64,000 nt of DNA from Mantamonas sphyraenae (GCA_026936335.1 JAPMXV010000029.1:310001-374000); one strand, 5' to 3'. Positions 42,301 to 53,748 are shown, numbered from the stretch's first letter. Numbers and translations: made by a program. Notes: generated by a model from the sequence alone, not told the origin.

Positions 42301-44491
42301 GTCCTCTGCGCCAATGTCCGTGCTGTTGCGATCGGACTTGACGGCAATGAGAGAGACCCCATGGGAATGCAGTGCTGTGTGCACGCTCTTGGAGACGTTG
42401 GGAGGGTTGCGGCAGGAAAGAGGAAACAGGGCGTCGGGGCGGTCGCTTTCGCTGTGCGCAGAAAAGTACGACGTTTCGCTGGGCGACTGTGTGTTGAAGT
42501 AGATGCGCTTGCCGTCGTTGGTAAGGGCCACGAGGCGACAATTGGTGGGTTCAGCTGCGCCGACGGTGAAGATACCGATGACGGAGAAGGACTCGGTGCT
42601 GTCCACGCTTGTCATGAGGTGCCTGCGCAAATTGTCTGCGGTGCAGTTGTAGCTGGCAACCTTTGTGAGCTCGGTGCCTGTGTCGCCCATGTCGTAGAGG
42701 GTGATGACGGAACGGTCGGAGAGTGTAAACATGAGGTTGCGCGTCTGGTCGATGGCCACGTCTGTGATGCTGTCCTCGGACCAGCTGACGAGGAAGGTGG
42801 GCAAATAAGTTGAAAAGGCGCTCTGAGAGCAGTTGAGCTTGCGGCACTTGCTGGACCTCCAGCTGTCTTGTGCGCTATACTCCAGCTCGTACAGGTTGCC
42901 GTCAGAGCCGCAGAGAAAGATGCGGCCGTTGAAAGTGCCTGCCATCTTGAGGATGTTGATGTTGTCCGTGGCGGTGGACAGGTCGGTGGGGTACAGGATG
43001 AGTTCGCCGTTCTCAAATGCGACGCCAAGAAGACGGATCTCGACGGTGGTTGCGACGACAAGCACAAACTGGATGTGCTCCTTGAACACGCCTGGCTTCG
43101 GGTAACACAGGGCCACCGAGACGATGAGCTGGTCGAGATCGTCGTAGACGACAAAGTCTGTGCCTGTGCTTGTGTAATTCCACAGCAGCAGCTTCTCGTC
43201 CATGGTAATCCACACGCGGTTGATCTCGGGGAAGACGCCCATGAAGCAGCTGTCTTCCACGCCATCATACATGTCCAGGATGGCTTCTGGCAGTTCATGG
43301 ACACGATCTTGTACAAAGCCCTCGAATTTCTGGTGTGGTCGTGGGCGATGCGGGCCTAGGGTGAGCGGGAGGGACGGGTGTGATCAGGGCATGCAAAAAG
43401 TGCGACACGGAACAACTCGGCATGGCCAAAAACACGCGTGTGTCGCGTCGTTCACTCAGAAGACAAAGGTTAGTATGTTGAGTTGATCTACAAGGATCGG
43501 AGAATCCGAATTCAGATCAGGTCTCTCAATGTTGCTCATCACAGCGAAACGACGCGACACCGGCAGGTGGAAAATGGGCGGTGGAAAAAGCGCGCGCAAA
43601 CGAAAAAAGGGCGAAAAAGGGCAAAAAGGGGCGTACCTCGGGCGGATAGTTGGCTGTAAACTCCCACTGGGAAGGCAACATGCCGCGGTCGACCGAGATC
43701 TGACGGTCGAGTTGCGTGTTTGTGGCTGCAAGCGAGGTAAAGAGCTCCTCGTAGGAAACGTGGCGCTCGATGCTCTGAATGCGGCCGAGCGAGTCTCGGT
43801 ACGCCGCATTGTCCATGCCCATGGTTGTAGACAGGTTGGCGTCACTTGAATTGAGCGAGGACAAGGAACGGTTGGGCACGTAGCGACGGCGGGGCGTACG
43901 TGTTGCGGATGCCGAGGAGGAGGAGGAGGAAGAAGAAGAGGAGGAAGAGGACGACGAGGACGACGAGGATCCGCCGCGGACCGCGTTGGGCGACGAGACG
44001 TTTCCAGCAAAGGCCAGACCCGAGCGACGAGGCACAATGGTGCTTGTGGACAGGTTGAGGTTCAGAGAAGTATTGACAGAGTGGTTGCTGCTGTTGGTTG
44101 CAGACTGGTCGTCAAAGTCGTCGCGGCTGCGCTTGTTCAGGCCGTACCTTCCGGCAAAGTAGCGCTTACGCGGCGTCGGTCTGCTTTCGCTACGACTGGC
44201 CGACGACACGCTGCGGCCCTCTGTTGTTTTCCGGCTCGTGTACGGTGTGGATGCAGCGCGAATGCCCGACTTTTCCAACGACGACGACGCGGCCGAGGAT
44301 AGCCGCGTCATGTCAAGCGAGAAACTGCTATGCATGTGCGTGTGGGGTGGCTCGTTGTCGCCGAATGGACGGCCGGGTGATGGGTGATGTGGGTTTGGAT
44401 GGATGAGCTGGGTCGGTTGGCGCAGCGGCGCAGCAGGCGCATCCAGGTGGACCTCACCTTCATTCTTGGTTGAATTGGATCCATGTTTCAT
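39319..44491 (-). CDS. NUP155: Nucleoporin Nup155 (Nup157/170 family)
   Basis: Exon 1 is 43637-44491 and the main exon is 39319-43329. A candidate 33-nt exon (43492-43524) keeps frame and would split an otherwise unusually long 307-nt intron; length is 1,621 or 1,632 aa. The N-terminal 230 residues are Ser-rich and disordered, then ATNTQLDRQISVDRG resembles the Nup155 start. The beta-propeller follows: SCFMGVFPEINRVWITMDEK, LLLWNY, YPKPGVFKEHIQFVLVVATT and NGRIFLCGSDGNLYELEY. The alpha-solenoid includes LMPPRQFLALTNRAIHFLVK, LRPVDKLARLLHRNG and, near the end, WPVDWVIQVMRAVGVPFLVL. Nup155 is an inner-ring scaffold of the nuclear pore. A (GAC)n/(GCT)n poly-Ser insert lies at about 41392-41456. 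It converges with BLTP2 (46 nt). Confidence 0.96.
41392..41456. repeat. Trinucleotide tract coding poly-Ser in Nup155
   Basis: A GCT-type run passes directly into a GAC-type run. Read on the minus strand both become serine codons (AGC, then TCG/TCA), giving more than 20 consecutive serines between propeller and solenoid. Confidence 0.9.
43914..43970. repeat. GAG/GAA/GAC tract coding poly-Ser in Nup155 N-terminus
   Basis: Imperfect trinucleotide run, read on the minus strand as TCC, TCT and TCG serine codons, in the disordered N-terminal extension of Nup155. Confidence 0.9.
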
Positions 44492-44530
44492 TTGTCAACA
44501 CATGCACTGACCGGTGCCCCCCTCCGAGCC

Positions 44531-45681
44531 TCAGTTGTCGGAGGAATCGGCAGAGGCGTTGCCAGAGACCGACGCCGACGCCGACGCACCTCCCTGCGGT
44601 CCGACAGTGACGTTGACCGTGGCCGAGTGGCGACGGCCGAATCGCATCTTGGGCAATTTCCAATCCGGTTTCCAGCTCTTTTTGGTGGTGGGCAGGCCCG
44701 AGGAGTTGCCGCCGAGCTTCATGGCCACCTCGTGGCCCGTGATGGTGCCGTTCTTCAGACCACAGATAAACCAGAAGAGGACAAGAGGCGAGACCACGAC
44801 AAAGATAGCAAACTGGCTGATGCTCATCATGTTGGCGAAAAGGTAGGCCCAGCTGTTCTGGCCGGCGGACCCGGCGGTGGTGATGTAGTCCAGGGCACAA
44901 ATGCGTGCGTCGGGACACAGCTGGGTGCCCAGACCCAGACCCTTGCATACAATCTGGCAACTGAGACTGGACTTGGGGAAGCAGGACGCACACGCTGGCG
45001 TGAGGGTGTTGTCGCCGACCGCACATTCGCGGCACACGCCAGACATGCACTGGCCTTGGTATTCCACAATACGGGCCGTGCCGTTGTCGTTAAACTCGGC
45101 GTGGCCACAAAACATAAGCGAGTTGACTCCCTTTTGCACGTTGGCGGCCGTCACCAGCGGGTCGCACGTGCGGCCCCACTTTGTTGCGTCACGCGCAGCA
45201 CACACGCCGTACGACGACGACTTGGGGTCAGAAATACAGTAAGCACCTGCAAGGTGGCGTGGATTATTTTCGTAGGGTGTGCCCACACATGTGTGAGCCA
45301 AAGGCGCATCTGGGGTCTCTGAAGGCACCAAACGGGCAAAGCCTCCCAACAACACACACACTTTCGCCCCTCACGTGCACGTACCAACGTCGCACTGGCA
45401 ATCTTTGTTCGGCAGCGTCGGATCACATTGTCTGCACTCCATGATGGTCTGGTTCTTGGTGTTGGGGATGTTCAGACATATGGGAAACGCGGGCTCAGTA
45501 CCTGTTGGCCAACGGGAAGGGGTGTCAGCGAGCCGTTATCGCACACACGCGCCCCTTGTCGTTTGCCCCCCCATCACCTACACAGGTTGGCCTTGCCCAG
45601 AGGTGGTTCCCCGCACTCGATGTACGCGGATACCCCAGCGACTCCGAGCAGGAGCACAAGCATCATCCACCGGACTCCCAT
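44531..45681 (-). CDS. Cys-rich signal-peptide/TM protein, family member A
   Basis: Three exons, 45582-45681, 45385-45501 and 44531-45246 (introns 80 and 138 nt); 310 aa. It has a signal peptide (MGVRWMMLVLLLGVAGVSA), a cysteine-rich ectodomain, one TM segment (MMSISQFAIFVVVSPLVLFW, preceded by GQNSWAYLFAN) and a cytosolic tail of about 80 residues with a low-complexity end (ASASASVSG). Shared motifs with members B and C: CDPTLPNKDCQC, GQCMSGVCRECA and CPDARIC. An extra cysteine insert (ACASCFPKSSLSCQIVCKG) is unique to A. N-glycosylation sequons are present (NQT, NGT). No domain is recognised; a type I surface or endomembrane protein is inferred. It lies head-to-head with paralogue B, 44 nt apart. 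Confidence 0.85.
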
Positions 45682-45725
45682 CGTTTCTTTTGCGGCCGCG
45701 GCCGCGCCAGCAACCCGAACCCGTC
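45682..45725. promoter_or_regulatory. 44-nt bidirectional promoter with 14-nt GC palindrome
   Basis: The spacer between the head-to-head paralogues A and B contains a perfect palindrome, GCGGCCGCGGCCGC, at 45692-45705. Both genes must start transcription within or next to this segment. Binding factor unknown. Confidence 0.45.
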
Positions 45726-46701
45726 ATGATGCGCATTTTCCTCCTGGCGCTCGCCCTGGCTATTGTCTCCACGCATGCAGCAACCCGCTGCGATGTCAAC
45801 GGGGTTCCTGAGGCCAACAAGTGGTACGTGTTGTCGTCTGCACGCCACCCGAGCCTGACCATGCCCCGCCAACGTTTGCGCTCACACCGTCCCCGCGTAC
45901 ACACTCGCACACCACTTGCACACATAGCGCTGGCACTCCCTCCACACCATTCTGTGTGTTGACCTCGTCCGTCAACTCGACCACGTACGAGTGCATGCAG
46001 TGCGACCCGCGCGCTGCAAACAAAGACTGCGACTGCGCGGTTAACTTCTTTTGCGCCTCGGATATCAACGCTGTACGTTACCCCCTTCTCACCGTGCTTG
46101 TACACAGCCTGAGAATGCACTCGGGCTGGCCATAGCCGTGTGCATGAGACGTCCCGTGTCCACTGGCGGTGCCTTTCGCGCCGCCGCGTGAGTGCGTGCG
46201 TTGCAAAGTAGCTAACGTCTCTCGCGTGCGCCCCCCCCCTCCCTCCAACCACAGGAGAAGTTTGGCACGTGCGTGGCCAAGAACACCACCAAGTACGGCA
46301 CGTCGTGTGATCAGCGCCTGACGGCCGCCACTCTGAAGCGATCTGTCAATGACCGCATGTACTGTGGCGAAGTCGTTTACGGTGACAACGATCAGGCCCG
46401 CACAGTCGAGTGGTCCGGCGCCTGCATCAAGGGAGTGTGTGCAGCGTGTGCTCCGTCCACCTTTAGCGGCCTCGTCACTGCAAACTGCCCCGACGGCCGC
46501 ATCTGCATCGACGGTGCCGTCCGCTACGCTTCGGCTGGCTTCAACTCGTGGAGCTACTTTGCCCAGAACCCGATTGTGTTTTTCTCCTTTTGGAACACTG
46601 TCATCCTTGTGCCTATTGTATTCTTTGTCTTTGTCAACAAGTGCCGCAAGGGTGAGTTTGGCGGCTTCAACTGCTGTGGCAAGCGAGTTGGCGGAGCATA
46701 A
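45726..46701 (+). CDS. Cys-rich signal-peptide/TM protein, family member B
   Basis: Three exons, 45726-45823, 45928-46072 and 46255-46701 (introns 104 and 182 nt); 229 aa. Signal peptide MMRIFLLALALAIVSTHA (either of two adjacent ATGs can start it). The ectodomain has the family pattern: CDPRAANKDCDC, GACIKGVCAACA and CPDGRICIDGA, then FNSWSYFAQN and one TM segment (FFSFWNTVILVPIVFFVFV), with a short basic tail (NKCRKGEFGGFNCCGKRVGGA). Intron 1 falls in the same cysteine codon region as in member A, shifted by one base, and intron 2 sits at the same place as the only intron of member C (after the SDxxN motif). These shared positions show common descent. Function unknown. Confidence 0.87.
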
Positions 46702-46712
46702 AGTCCTTCACA

Positions 46713-46726
46713 ACACGACGTCGTGT
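46713..46726. promoter_or_regulatory. CRE-like palindrome ACACGACGTCGTGT
   Basis: A perfect 14-nt palindrome with a GACGTC core lies between the stop of Cys-rich gene B and the start of Sec6. GACGTC is the core recognised by many bZIP factors (CRE type). Whether it acts here is inferred from its place in a 55-nt promoter gap. Confidence 0.4.
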
Positions 46727-46756
46727 CCTCATCCTTTGACCCCTGGTGTCCATGTC

Positions 46757-49493
46757 ATGCTCGCTGTCCCTTTGACCGAGCCTGTGCATGGCCTTGCTCC
46801 TGCTCCGATCCACCCAACGGAATCCCAGATGCAGGACGCGGTCGAAGCCCAGGAGGCGGCCGTCGAACGCGTCGCCATGAAGCTCAAACACGTCGAGGAT
46901 CTCGACCAGCGTACGTGTCCCCTTGTCTTGCCGCAGCATGTCCCTCAATCTCCATGCACTCACGCCGCGTGTGACCCTTCCAGTCGAGAGCATCCGCCTC
47001 GACTTTATGCGCCTCAAGGGTTCCGTCGATTCGCAGCTGAAAACCGCCGTCCAGTCCCAGATTGACGAGGTTGCTGCAGGCATGGCCAAGCTCCATCGCG
47101 CCCAGCAAGAGTCTATCAAGGTCCGCCAAAGGTTGGTCGTCCGAATGCGCTTGTTCCCGGCCACGATGTGACCAGCGTTGCGTTTGCCAGCGAACGCTTC
47201 TCCCTCCCGCTCACACGCATCTTGCGTGCCTCCGCAACTCACTCTGACCGCGGCCGTGCTCGCCACCTACCCGTGCGCCAGTTTTGCTGCTATCAACAAG
47301 GCTTGTCACGATTGCATGTCACTGTTGGAGAACTACGAGGTGATCAAGCGAGTCAACACTGTGCGCTCGAATCTGCTCAACACCAAAAAGGAGCTGGAAC
47401 GCATCACCAGCATCCCAGACACGGTGGCCGAGCTCCAGGCCGCCCTCGAGTCGGAAGACGCCGACCTTTTGTACATCCACCAGGAGATTCGCATCCTGCA
47501 ACAGCGACGGGACCTGGCTCTCGCCGCCGCTGAAGATCGCGACAAACCCGTCCTGCGCGACATGTTTTCCCAGGTCAAGGTGCTCAGCAACCAGTTGGAG
47601 CAGATGCTGTGGTCGTGCTTGCGCAACGTCATCGCACGTGCACAGCACACCCCGGGCCGGGTCGTCCGTGTCCTGCAGATCATTGAGCGCGAGGAGAGGT
47701 TTGACCAGTATGTACTGGAGCAGCAGGATGTCGCCTACAGGCAAGCTGGCAGTGCCGCCGCAGCTGCTGCCGCCGCCGTCGCCTCGCTCAGCCCTGCCAC
47801 CTCGGCCGAGCCGCTCGGACAGAGTTCGGGCGACTCTGTGTCGGCCACCGCGTCGTCCTCCTCCTCATCAACATCATCATCCACCGCCCAGGCTGCCCAG
47901 AGCACCATCTTTGAAAACCACCAGGACAAGCTAGTACAGACCAGCAAGGCGTCTCAGGATCTCAAGCATTTGAAAACACGGGCCTTGAAGATGGAGGCCT
48001 TCAACGTGATCCGCAGTGCCATCTCGGCTCGCTTTGAGGGCGAGTACGCAAACATGCAGACGCTGGACGAGGTGCTTCAAGCCAGCGAGTTTGTGCTGGA
48101 CGACCTCTCGCTCGTGTTGGACGTGGTGGCACCCTGCTTCCCGCCGCACTATGAAATCTTTATGTTCTACGCGTCGCAGTACCACCTGCGCCTGTACAAG
48201 CAACTCGAAAGCGTGGCTACGCACGATGCGGAAACCAGCGAAATTCTGGACACTGTCAACTGGATCAACGAGTATGAAACGCAGATCCGCCGCCTGGGCG
48301 CAGATGTCAACGAGCTGGCACCGCCTATGATGAACGCCGTCCAGAAGCTGCTGAGCAAGTACATCGAAAAGATCAACACAATGATGGTCGACTGGGCCAA
48401 CCGCATTCTGAAGGAAGAAATCCATGTGCAGGAACCGGAGGTCATCCACGGCCTGTTTCACACCATGGGCCACCGCGATCTCTTCCAGATGCTCAACTCG
48501 CAGATCGAGGCTGCTGTAAGTAACAGTGCAGGTGGCGAGGGTCGCTTCCTTAAGGACGTGGCCACCGAATGCCTGTGTGCAATCGAGATCTACCAGAACG
48601 GAATGCTGGAGCACCTGTACCGGGGTATTGACGACGAAGAGGGAATCAACGGGTTCAACTTTGGCATCACCATCGCCATTATCAACAAGAGCATGCAATG
48701 CGTGGACTATCTGAGCGAGTTTAGCGACAAGGTGTGCCTGTTGCTGCAGCCAGAGGTTGCGGACGAGTTTACGCAGTTTGTGGCGCCATACACACACAAT
48801 TTTGGCAAGATGGCCAAGGTTGCGCTTTCCAACATGGCAGACCAGATGTTTAGCGTGGTGGCAGAGGAGATGGACATGTTCTTCAACGTGGAGGCGTGGG
48901 TGAGCCAGAATCCGATGGGAACGGTGCTGGGCACGCTACGGGACTACTTTGACAACGTGTGCAAGGTGCGCATGGAGGAGATCTACACAAGGAAGCTGGC
49001 CGAGGAGTGCTTCAATAGGCTGATCCGAGGCTACCTGGGACCATTGTGGTTGCGCAAGCACGGCCTGGTAAACGGAGCCGAGGTGTGCACGCTGATCAAC
49101 AGTGACTACAATCTTATCAAAGAGGCCTTTGCAGAGTATCTGTCGCGCAAGAAGCTGGACAATTCCATCCAGATCATTGCCGAGGTGCAAAAGCTGTTTG
49201 CAGCCACCCCGGACGACTTGATCATCATCTACTCGGGTTTCCTGAAGGCCTATCCCGAGTGTACGGTGGAAATGATCGAGGTGATCCTGAATATGCGCAA
49301 TGACTGGCCAAAGGCTGCGTCTTCCGAGCTCTTGGGCGACTGCCGCAACCTGCGCGAGAAGCAACTGCAAGGCAAGACTGTCAAGCGAGGTGTGCTCCAC
49401 GAGATTGTGCAAATGATGGAGAAGGATCACGGATCACTGGGCAAGATCTCGCGTGTGCTGACGGTGCGAGGGCGTGCTGGACATCACGAATGA
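46757..49493 (+). CDS. Exocyst complex subunit Sec6 (EXOC3)
   Basis: Three exons, 46757-46910, 46984-47131 and 47282-49493 (introns 73 and 150 nt); 837 aa. The first two exons encode the N-terminal coiled coil (QSQIDEVAAGMAKLHRAQQE); the junction reads VRQSFAAINKACHDCMSLLE and continues into EVIKRVNTVRSNLLNTKKEL. Sec6 hallmarks are VVRVLQIIEREERFDQYVL, VVAPCFPPHYEIFMFYASQY, FNFGITIAIINKSMQCVDYL, VLGTLRDYFDNVCKVRMEEI and, C-terminally, IIYSGFLKAYPECTVEMIEV. Sec6 is a core rod of the exocyst, which tethers secretory vesicles to the plasma membrane. An Ala/Ser-rich insert (47.75-47.9 kb) interrupts the helical part. ATG 46829 is an alternative start. It lies 55 nt downstream of member B, with a 14-nt palindrome between. 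Confidence 0.94.
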
Positions 49494-49540
49494 GACATGA
49501 GATACATGTATTTTGCTTGCTTCCCACCTCAACTCTTCAG

Positions 49541-51583
49541 CTACAGCTCGTCCTTGCCATGGTCGGCCCTCTTTGGCTCTGGATGTTCGTCGACGTTGTT
49601 CTGTGTGGGTCCATGCTCCTTTTCCCAGGCACCGACGCGCTCGTAAAGATAGTCCAGAATCTGGCTCTGCTCCTCGGCGTGTCGCTCCTTCCACTTGCGA
49701 ATGAAAGCCTTGCTAGCCTTGCGGGCGACCTTTTTGATCTTCTTCAGGCTCTTGCTTGTGGCGCGCCTGAAATCAAAGCGGTGAACCTCCTCGGGCATGA
49801 CGCCGTCGATGGGGCGAGTGCTGTTGCTGTCGAGCTGTACGTTTGTTTCGATGGCATGGTCGCAGTAGCTGTGTACGTTCTTACGCGGACAAGGCTTGTA
49901 GTACGGGCCGTCCCTGTACTTCATTTCCCAGATTTTGCTGCAGATGGGCTTGTACACCAAGCAGAACTTCTGCGGCAGGTTTTCGTGCTCGCAGTCCCAA
50001 AACAGTTCGTTCTGTGCACGCATGGTGTGAGTACGGCCCTAAATGGGATGTGCCTGGGTAGGGACGACGGCACACAGTCGCTGTACATACCTTAAACTCG
50101 TTGTAGTTCCAGTAGTTGACAAAGTTTTCGCTCATGGCAATGCTTGTCTCGATGACATAGGTGGCGTGATAATAGTGGCCGCTCCAGAAGAGAATCTCGC
50201 CTGGGTTGAGGATAAAGTCGTAAAACGGCTTGGCGTGCTTGAGGGAAGGCGCAGTGGGGCGGTAGACGTCGTGGGCGCCGTCTGCGAGAGGTTCAGCAAG
50301 GTAGCCCGGGTACAGGCGCCAACGCTTGCGGCCGTACACCTGCACGCTGTACGCAAAGGTAGCCAGGGCGTCCTGGTGGTTCTCGATGCCTGCACGTCGT
50401 AGGCAAGAAGGGTAAGCAGAACGCACGGGAGGGGGAGAGATGGGGCTGGCTGCGGGCGACAAACTCACCCGAGTGCTTGGCTCCGATGTACAGGGCGCGC
50501 GCAGTCGTCTTTTTGTGAGGCTGGCTGTGGGATGGAGTGGTGGGTGGTGTAGGGAGTCGGAGAGAGTGGAGTGCAAGGTGTGAGGGTGTGTGCACGAGGC
50601 TGTTTGGCGAAAGGAAGCTTCACGAACCCTGTGCAAAGGACCATGTAGTCTGTGCAACGAAGAAACGGGGACATGGCACGCAAAAGGTGTGTTTGCACAT
50701 GTCGAGATGCATGAGGGGAGGCGGATAGAGCTTTGTGTGAGCGTGGGTGCCAAAGAAAACCAAAAGGTGGCCGGAGGAATAGGAAGAACACGTGTTGGCC
50801 AAACGCACCGTCAGCAAAGTAGTGGGGAATCTCCACGTCGTCCATGAGGCCTCCACTGTTGATACCCAGTTGGTGGGTGCCCATCTCACCGTAGGCCGGC
50901 ACACGAGCAGATGAATTGCGCATGTAGGCGAAAAAGTCTGGCAGGCGCACGTATTCGGTGCCGCCAAGGCCTTGGTCGCTTCCCCACTCCTTCTTGATCA
51001 TAGCGTCCGGAAACTGCTTCTCCAGCCACTCGGGCGTCCATTTGCCCACGGCAGGCCACTCGGACGCCACGCCCGTGATGATCACCGGCGTGCCCGTGGC
51101 CATGTACTTGAACACTGTGTGTGTGTGTGTGTGTGATGTGGCGCAAACACCCGGCGTCAGTCAAGCGCACACCTTTCCACACGTGCGACAAGCAAGTCAG
51201 GGCTTCCATGAGCCCAAGTTGAACTGGCGATAGGGCCATGATTGTGTACACTCACCAAACTCGTCGTAGGACAGCTTGTGGCGTCGGTCAATGGCCATGC
51301 GTCCGCTCTCCTCCCCGACCGGTTCGATGGGGATGGGACCCTCAAAGTCGGCATGGTTTGGGTCTGTGCGCGTGTCATACTTGGGGTCCTTGGGATCCGT
51401 GACAAACTTCCACTCGTTGGGCTGGAAGCCCTCGGCGTCCGGGCGGAACCCATCGGTTCCTTTGGGCATGTTGACAGGCGTCGAGTCCCTTTGGGCAAGC
51501 ACACCGTGCAACATCACGAGGAGCGCAAAGGCGACCGCGATTCGACGGGGCATCATTGGAGCAGGTGCACGCAAGGAACGCAT
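49541..51583 (-). CDS. ER-type JmjC-domain oxygenase with C-terminal KDEL
   Basis: Exons are 51256-51583, 50792-51114, 50469-50520 (start uncertain), 50091-50389 and 49541-50011; about 490 aa. It has a signal peptide (MMPRRIAVAFALLVMLHGVL; starts at 51583, 51556 or 51553 all possible) and ends in GKDEL, a classical ER-retrieval signal. The JmjC fold reads GTPVIITGVASEWPAVGKW, ARALYIGAKHSGIENHQDAL with the Fe-binding His239 and Asp241, then GRKRWRLYPGY and ILFWSGHYYHATYV with the distal His (about 309). The three iron ligands are thus present and a 2-oxoglutarate dioxygenase activity is likely; the substrate is unknown. The C-terminal 150 residues are Cys-containing then basic/coiled. The exon 2/3 boundary is the least certain: the in-frame donor is gtgttc at 50791, while the stronger gtgcgt at 50808 breaks the frame. 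Intron 1 holds a (GT)n run. Confidence 0.85.
51116..51135. repeat. (GT)n microsatellite in JmjC intron 1
   Basis: Ten dinucleotide units next to the acceptor; on the coding strand it is (CA)n ending in the AG of the splice site, replacing the usual pyrimidine tract. Confidence 0.95.
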
Positions 51584-51673
51584 GAAAACGTGGGGTTTTT
51601 TGTTTTTTTGTTTCTCCACGTAGCGCAGCCACACCGGGCGTGGGTGTGGACCACACCATCCGCAATGCGGCGA

Positions 51674-53748
51674 CTACTCAGCCTTGAGGTGGTCGCCAGA
51701 GGTGGTGTTCTCAGCGGGGAGCTCCCACTCACCCAGCTCGCGAGTGAGCTCGTCGTCATCGAGCAGGTTGCGTCGCTTGTAGTTGACCCAGCACGGGGCG
51801 GCAGGACCGGCCACCATGTGGTTGTAGTCACACGGCGGGATGTCGCCGATGACCTCAAAGTCGTACAGACGCAGCAGGGTGCTCCAGATGGTCTTGATCT
51901 GCATGTAACCAAACTGTTCGCCCAGGCAACCGTGGCGGCCTGCGCCAAAGCCGATGAAGCTGAACGCGTTCTTCTTGTCCTCCTCGCGGCCCGGGCCAAA
52001 ACGGTGCGGGTCAAACTTGTCCGGGTTGGTGAAGAGTTCGGGCAGACGATGGGTCACCTTGGGGCTGACGGCCACAATGGTGCCCTCGGGAATGACGTAG
52101 TCCTTGTAGGTACGCTCCTGCTTGACGTAACGCATGAGCATAATGAGAGGAGGGTAAAGACGCAGGGTCTCCTTGACGGCGTTGTGCAGGTGCTTCATGT
52201 CGTGGAGTGCGTCGTACGTCAGATTGCCGCCGTACTCCTCAAGCACGGTCTTCTGCTCCTCAAGGATCTCGGGCAGGAATTCGCGGTTCTTGAACATCAG
52301 CATGCCGGTCCAGGTGGACGTGATCGAGCTGGTGTGCTGGCCTGCAAACAGACCGGCGACGAGCATGCCGGTGATTTCGTGCACCGTCAGCGGCGTGCCG
52401 TCCTTGTACGTGGCATCCATGAAGAACTGGAGCAGATCGTCGCCGACGTAGCCGCTCTTCTTGCGCTGTTCAATGACGCTCTCAAACAGCTTGCCCAGTT
52501 CGCGACGCGCGTTGTCGCGCTTGAATGCGCCTGGCATGGGCAAGTTCGGCAGGAAGACACCCACGGGGTTCAGTGCAGCCTCCAGATCGTGGTACAGGTC
52601 TGCAAACTTGCCGCGCTCCTGCATCGAGTCGCGGATTTCAGGGCCCAGCAGGCAGCGGGCGGCCGTAGAGATCGTCAGCTCGCTCAGCGCCTGGTGCAGG
52701 TCCATCTTGCCTCCTTTCGGGTGGCTGCAGAGGGTGTGGCGTGGGTCGCATGTGAGCACAGAGAGAGTGCATTCGTGGTGAGCGGGGTTGGGGCAAATGC
52801 ATGCATGCACAGCGTGCAGGGCCTGGGGGAACCGGCGTTGGGAAAAAATGCAGCGGGGCACAACTCACAAGCGCTCCTTGACAAACTGCTTGGTTTCCTC
52901 GATGATGATGGATGCATACGAGGCCAGCTTCTCCTTGGTCAGGCCGTTCTTGGTGATCTTCATCTGCTGGGTAAACACGTGCGGCTCGGCGTCGTACACG
53001 ATGCCCTGTAGTGTGGACGCAGGCGTGAAAAGATGCGGATGCGCACGGGGGGTGAGAACTCGTGCTGCGGCGAAAAAGAGCAAAGGCGGACAGACGTCCA
53101 CGGTTGTGTTCATCCCTCCTCCCTCGTCCAGAGCATATAGGGTGCACACATGTGCCTGGGCAAAGTAGCAGGGGCGAATGGGCAGCCACATACCTCGCCA
53201 AACACGGGCTTGACAAACTCGTACACCTCTTGGGGTGAAAGCTGGGAGTCGTTGGCGCGGAACAGCACGGCGTTGGCCTCGCTGCCACACAGGATGGTCA
53301 CCTCCTTGCCAAACAGCGTCACAGTAAAGATGTCACCCAGCTATACAGATGGACACGACGGACAACACGAAAGGAGCACAGCGTGCAGTTGTACGCAGGC
53401 GCGGGTGTCAGCTCATGGCGTGGCCAGCGAAAATTCTGCAAGGAAAGTTCACGAAGAAGAGGGCAAAGAGGTGTGCTGTGTTTGTGACGGACATGCAGGG
53501 CCAATGGGCACTTCACAGGCACTTACCTGCTTGCGCATGTTGGTGATCATGTTCACCGGCGACATGGCAAACGGAACGACGGAACCGAACCACGGCAACC
53601 AGGAGCGCACGTACGGCGGTGAGTTGGCCGGGCGCGGCCAGTACACGTACGCCAGGTAGATGAGACCCAGGGCAATCATGGCAGCCTGGTTCACGGTGAG
53701 GCCCGCAGCTTCGATTTGTGCGAGCACCTGATCCTTAAGGTTCTCCAT
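51674..53748 (-). CDS. CYP51: Sterol 14-alpha-demethylase (CYP51)
   Basis: Four exons, 53527-53748, 53194-53340, 52869-53005 and 51674-52724; 518 aa. An N-terminal anchor (NQAAMIALGLIYLAYVYW) is followed by a proline-rich hinge. Cytochrome P450 landmarks: I-helix AGQHTSSITSTWTG (296-309), a CYP51 signature; ExxR at KETLRLYPP (Glu354, Arg357); and the heme loop FGAGRHGCLGEQFGYMQIKT with Cys435. The spacing and wording are those of CYP51 rather than other P450s. The enzyme removes the 14-alpha methyl of lanosterol or obtusifoliol in the ER, so the organism makes its own sterols. All exon joins preserve family sequence, for example KQFVKERF-HPKGGKMDLHQA. It diverges from Cys-rich member C with a 64-nt spacer containing a GCGCTG-AC-CAGCGC inverted repeat. 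Confidence 0.96.
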
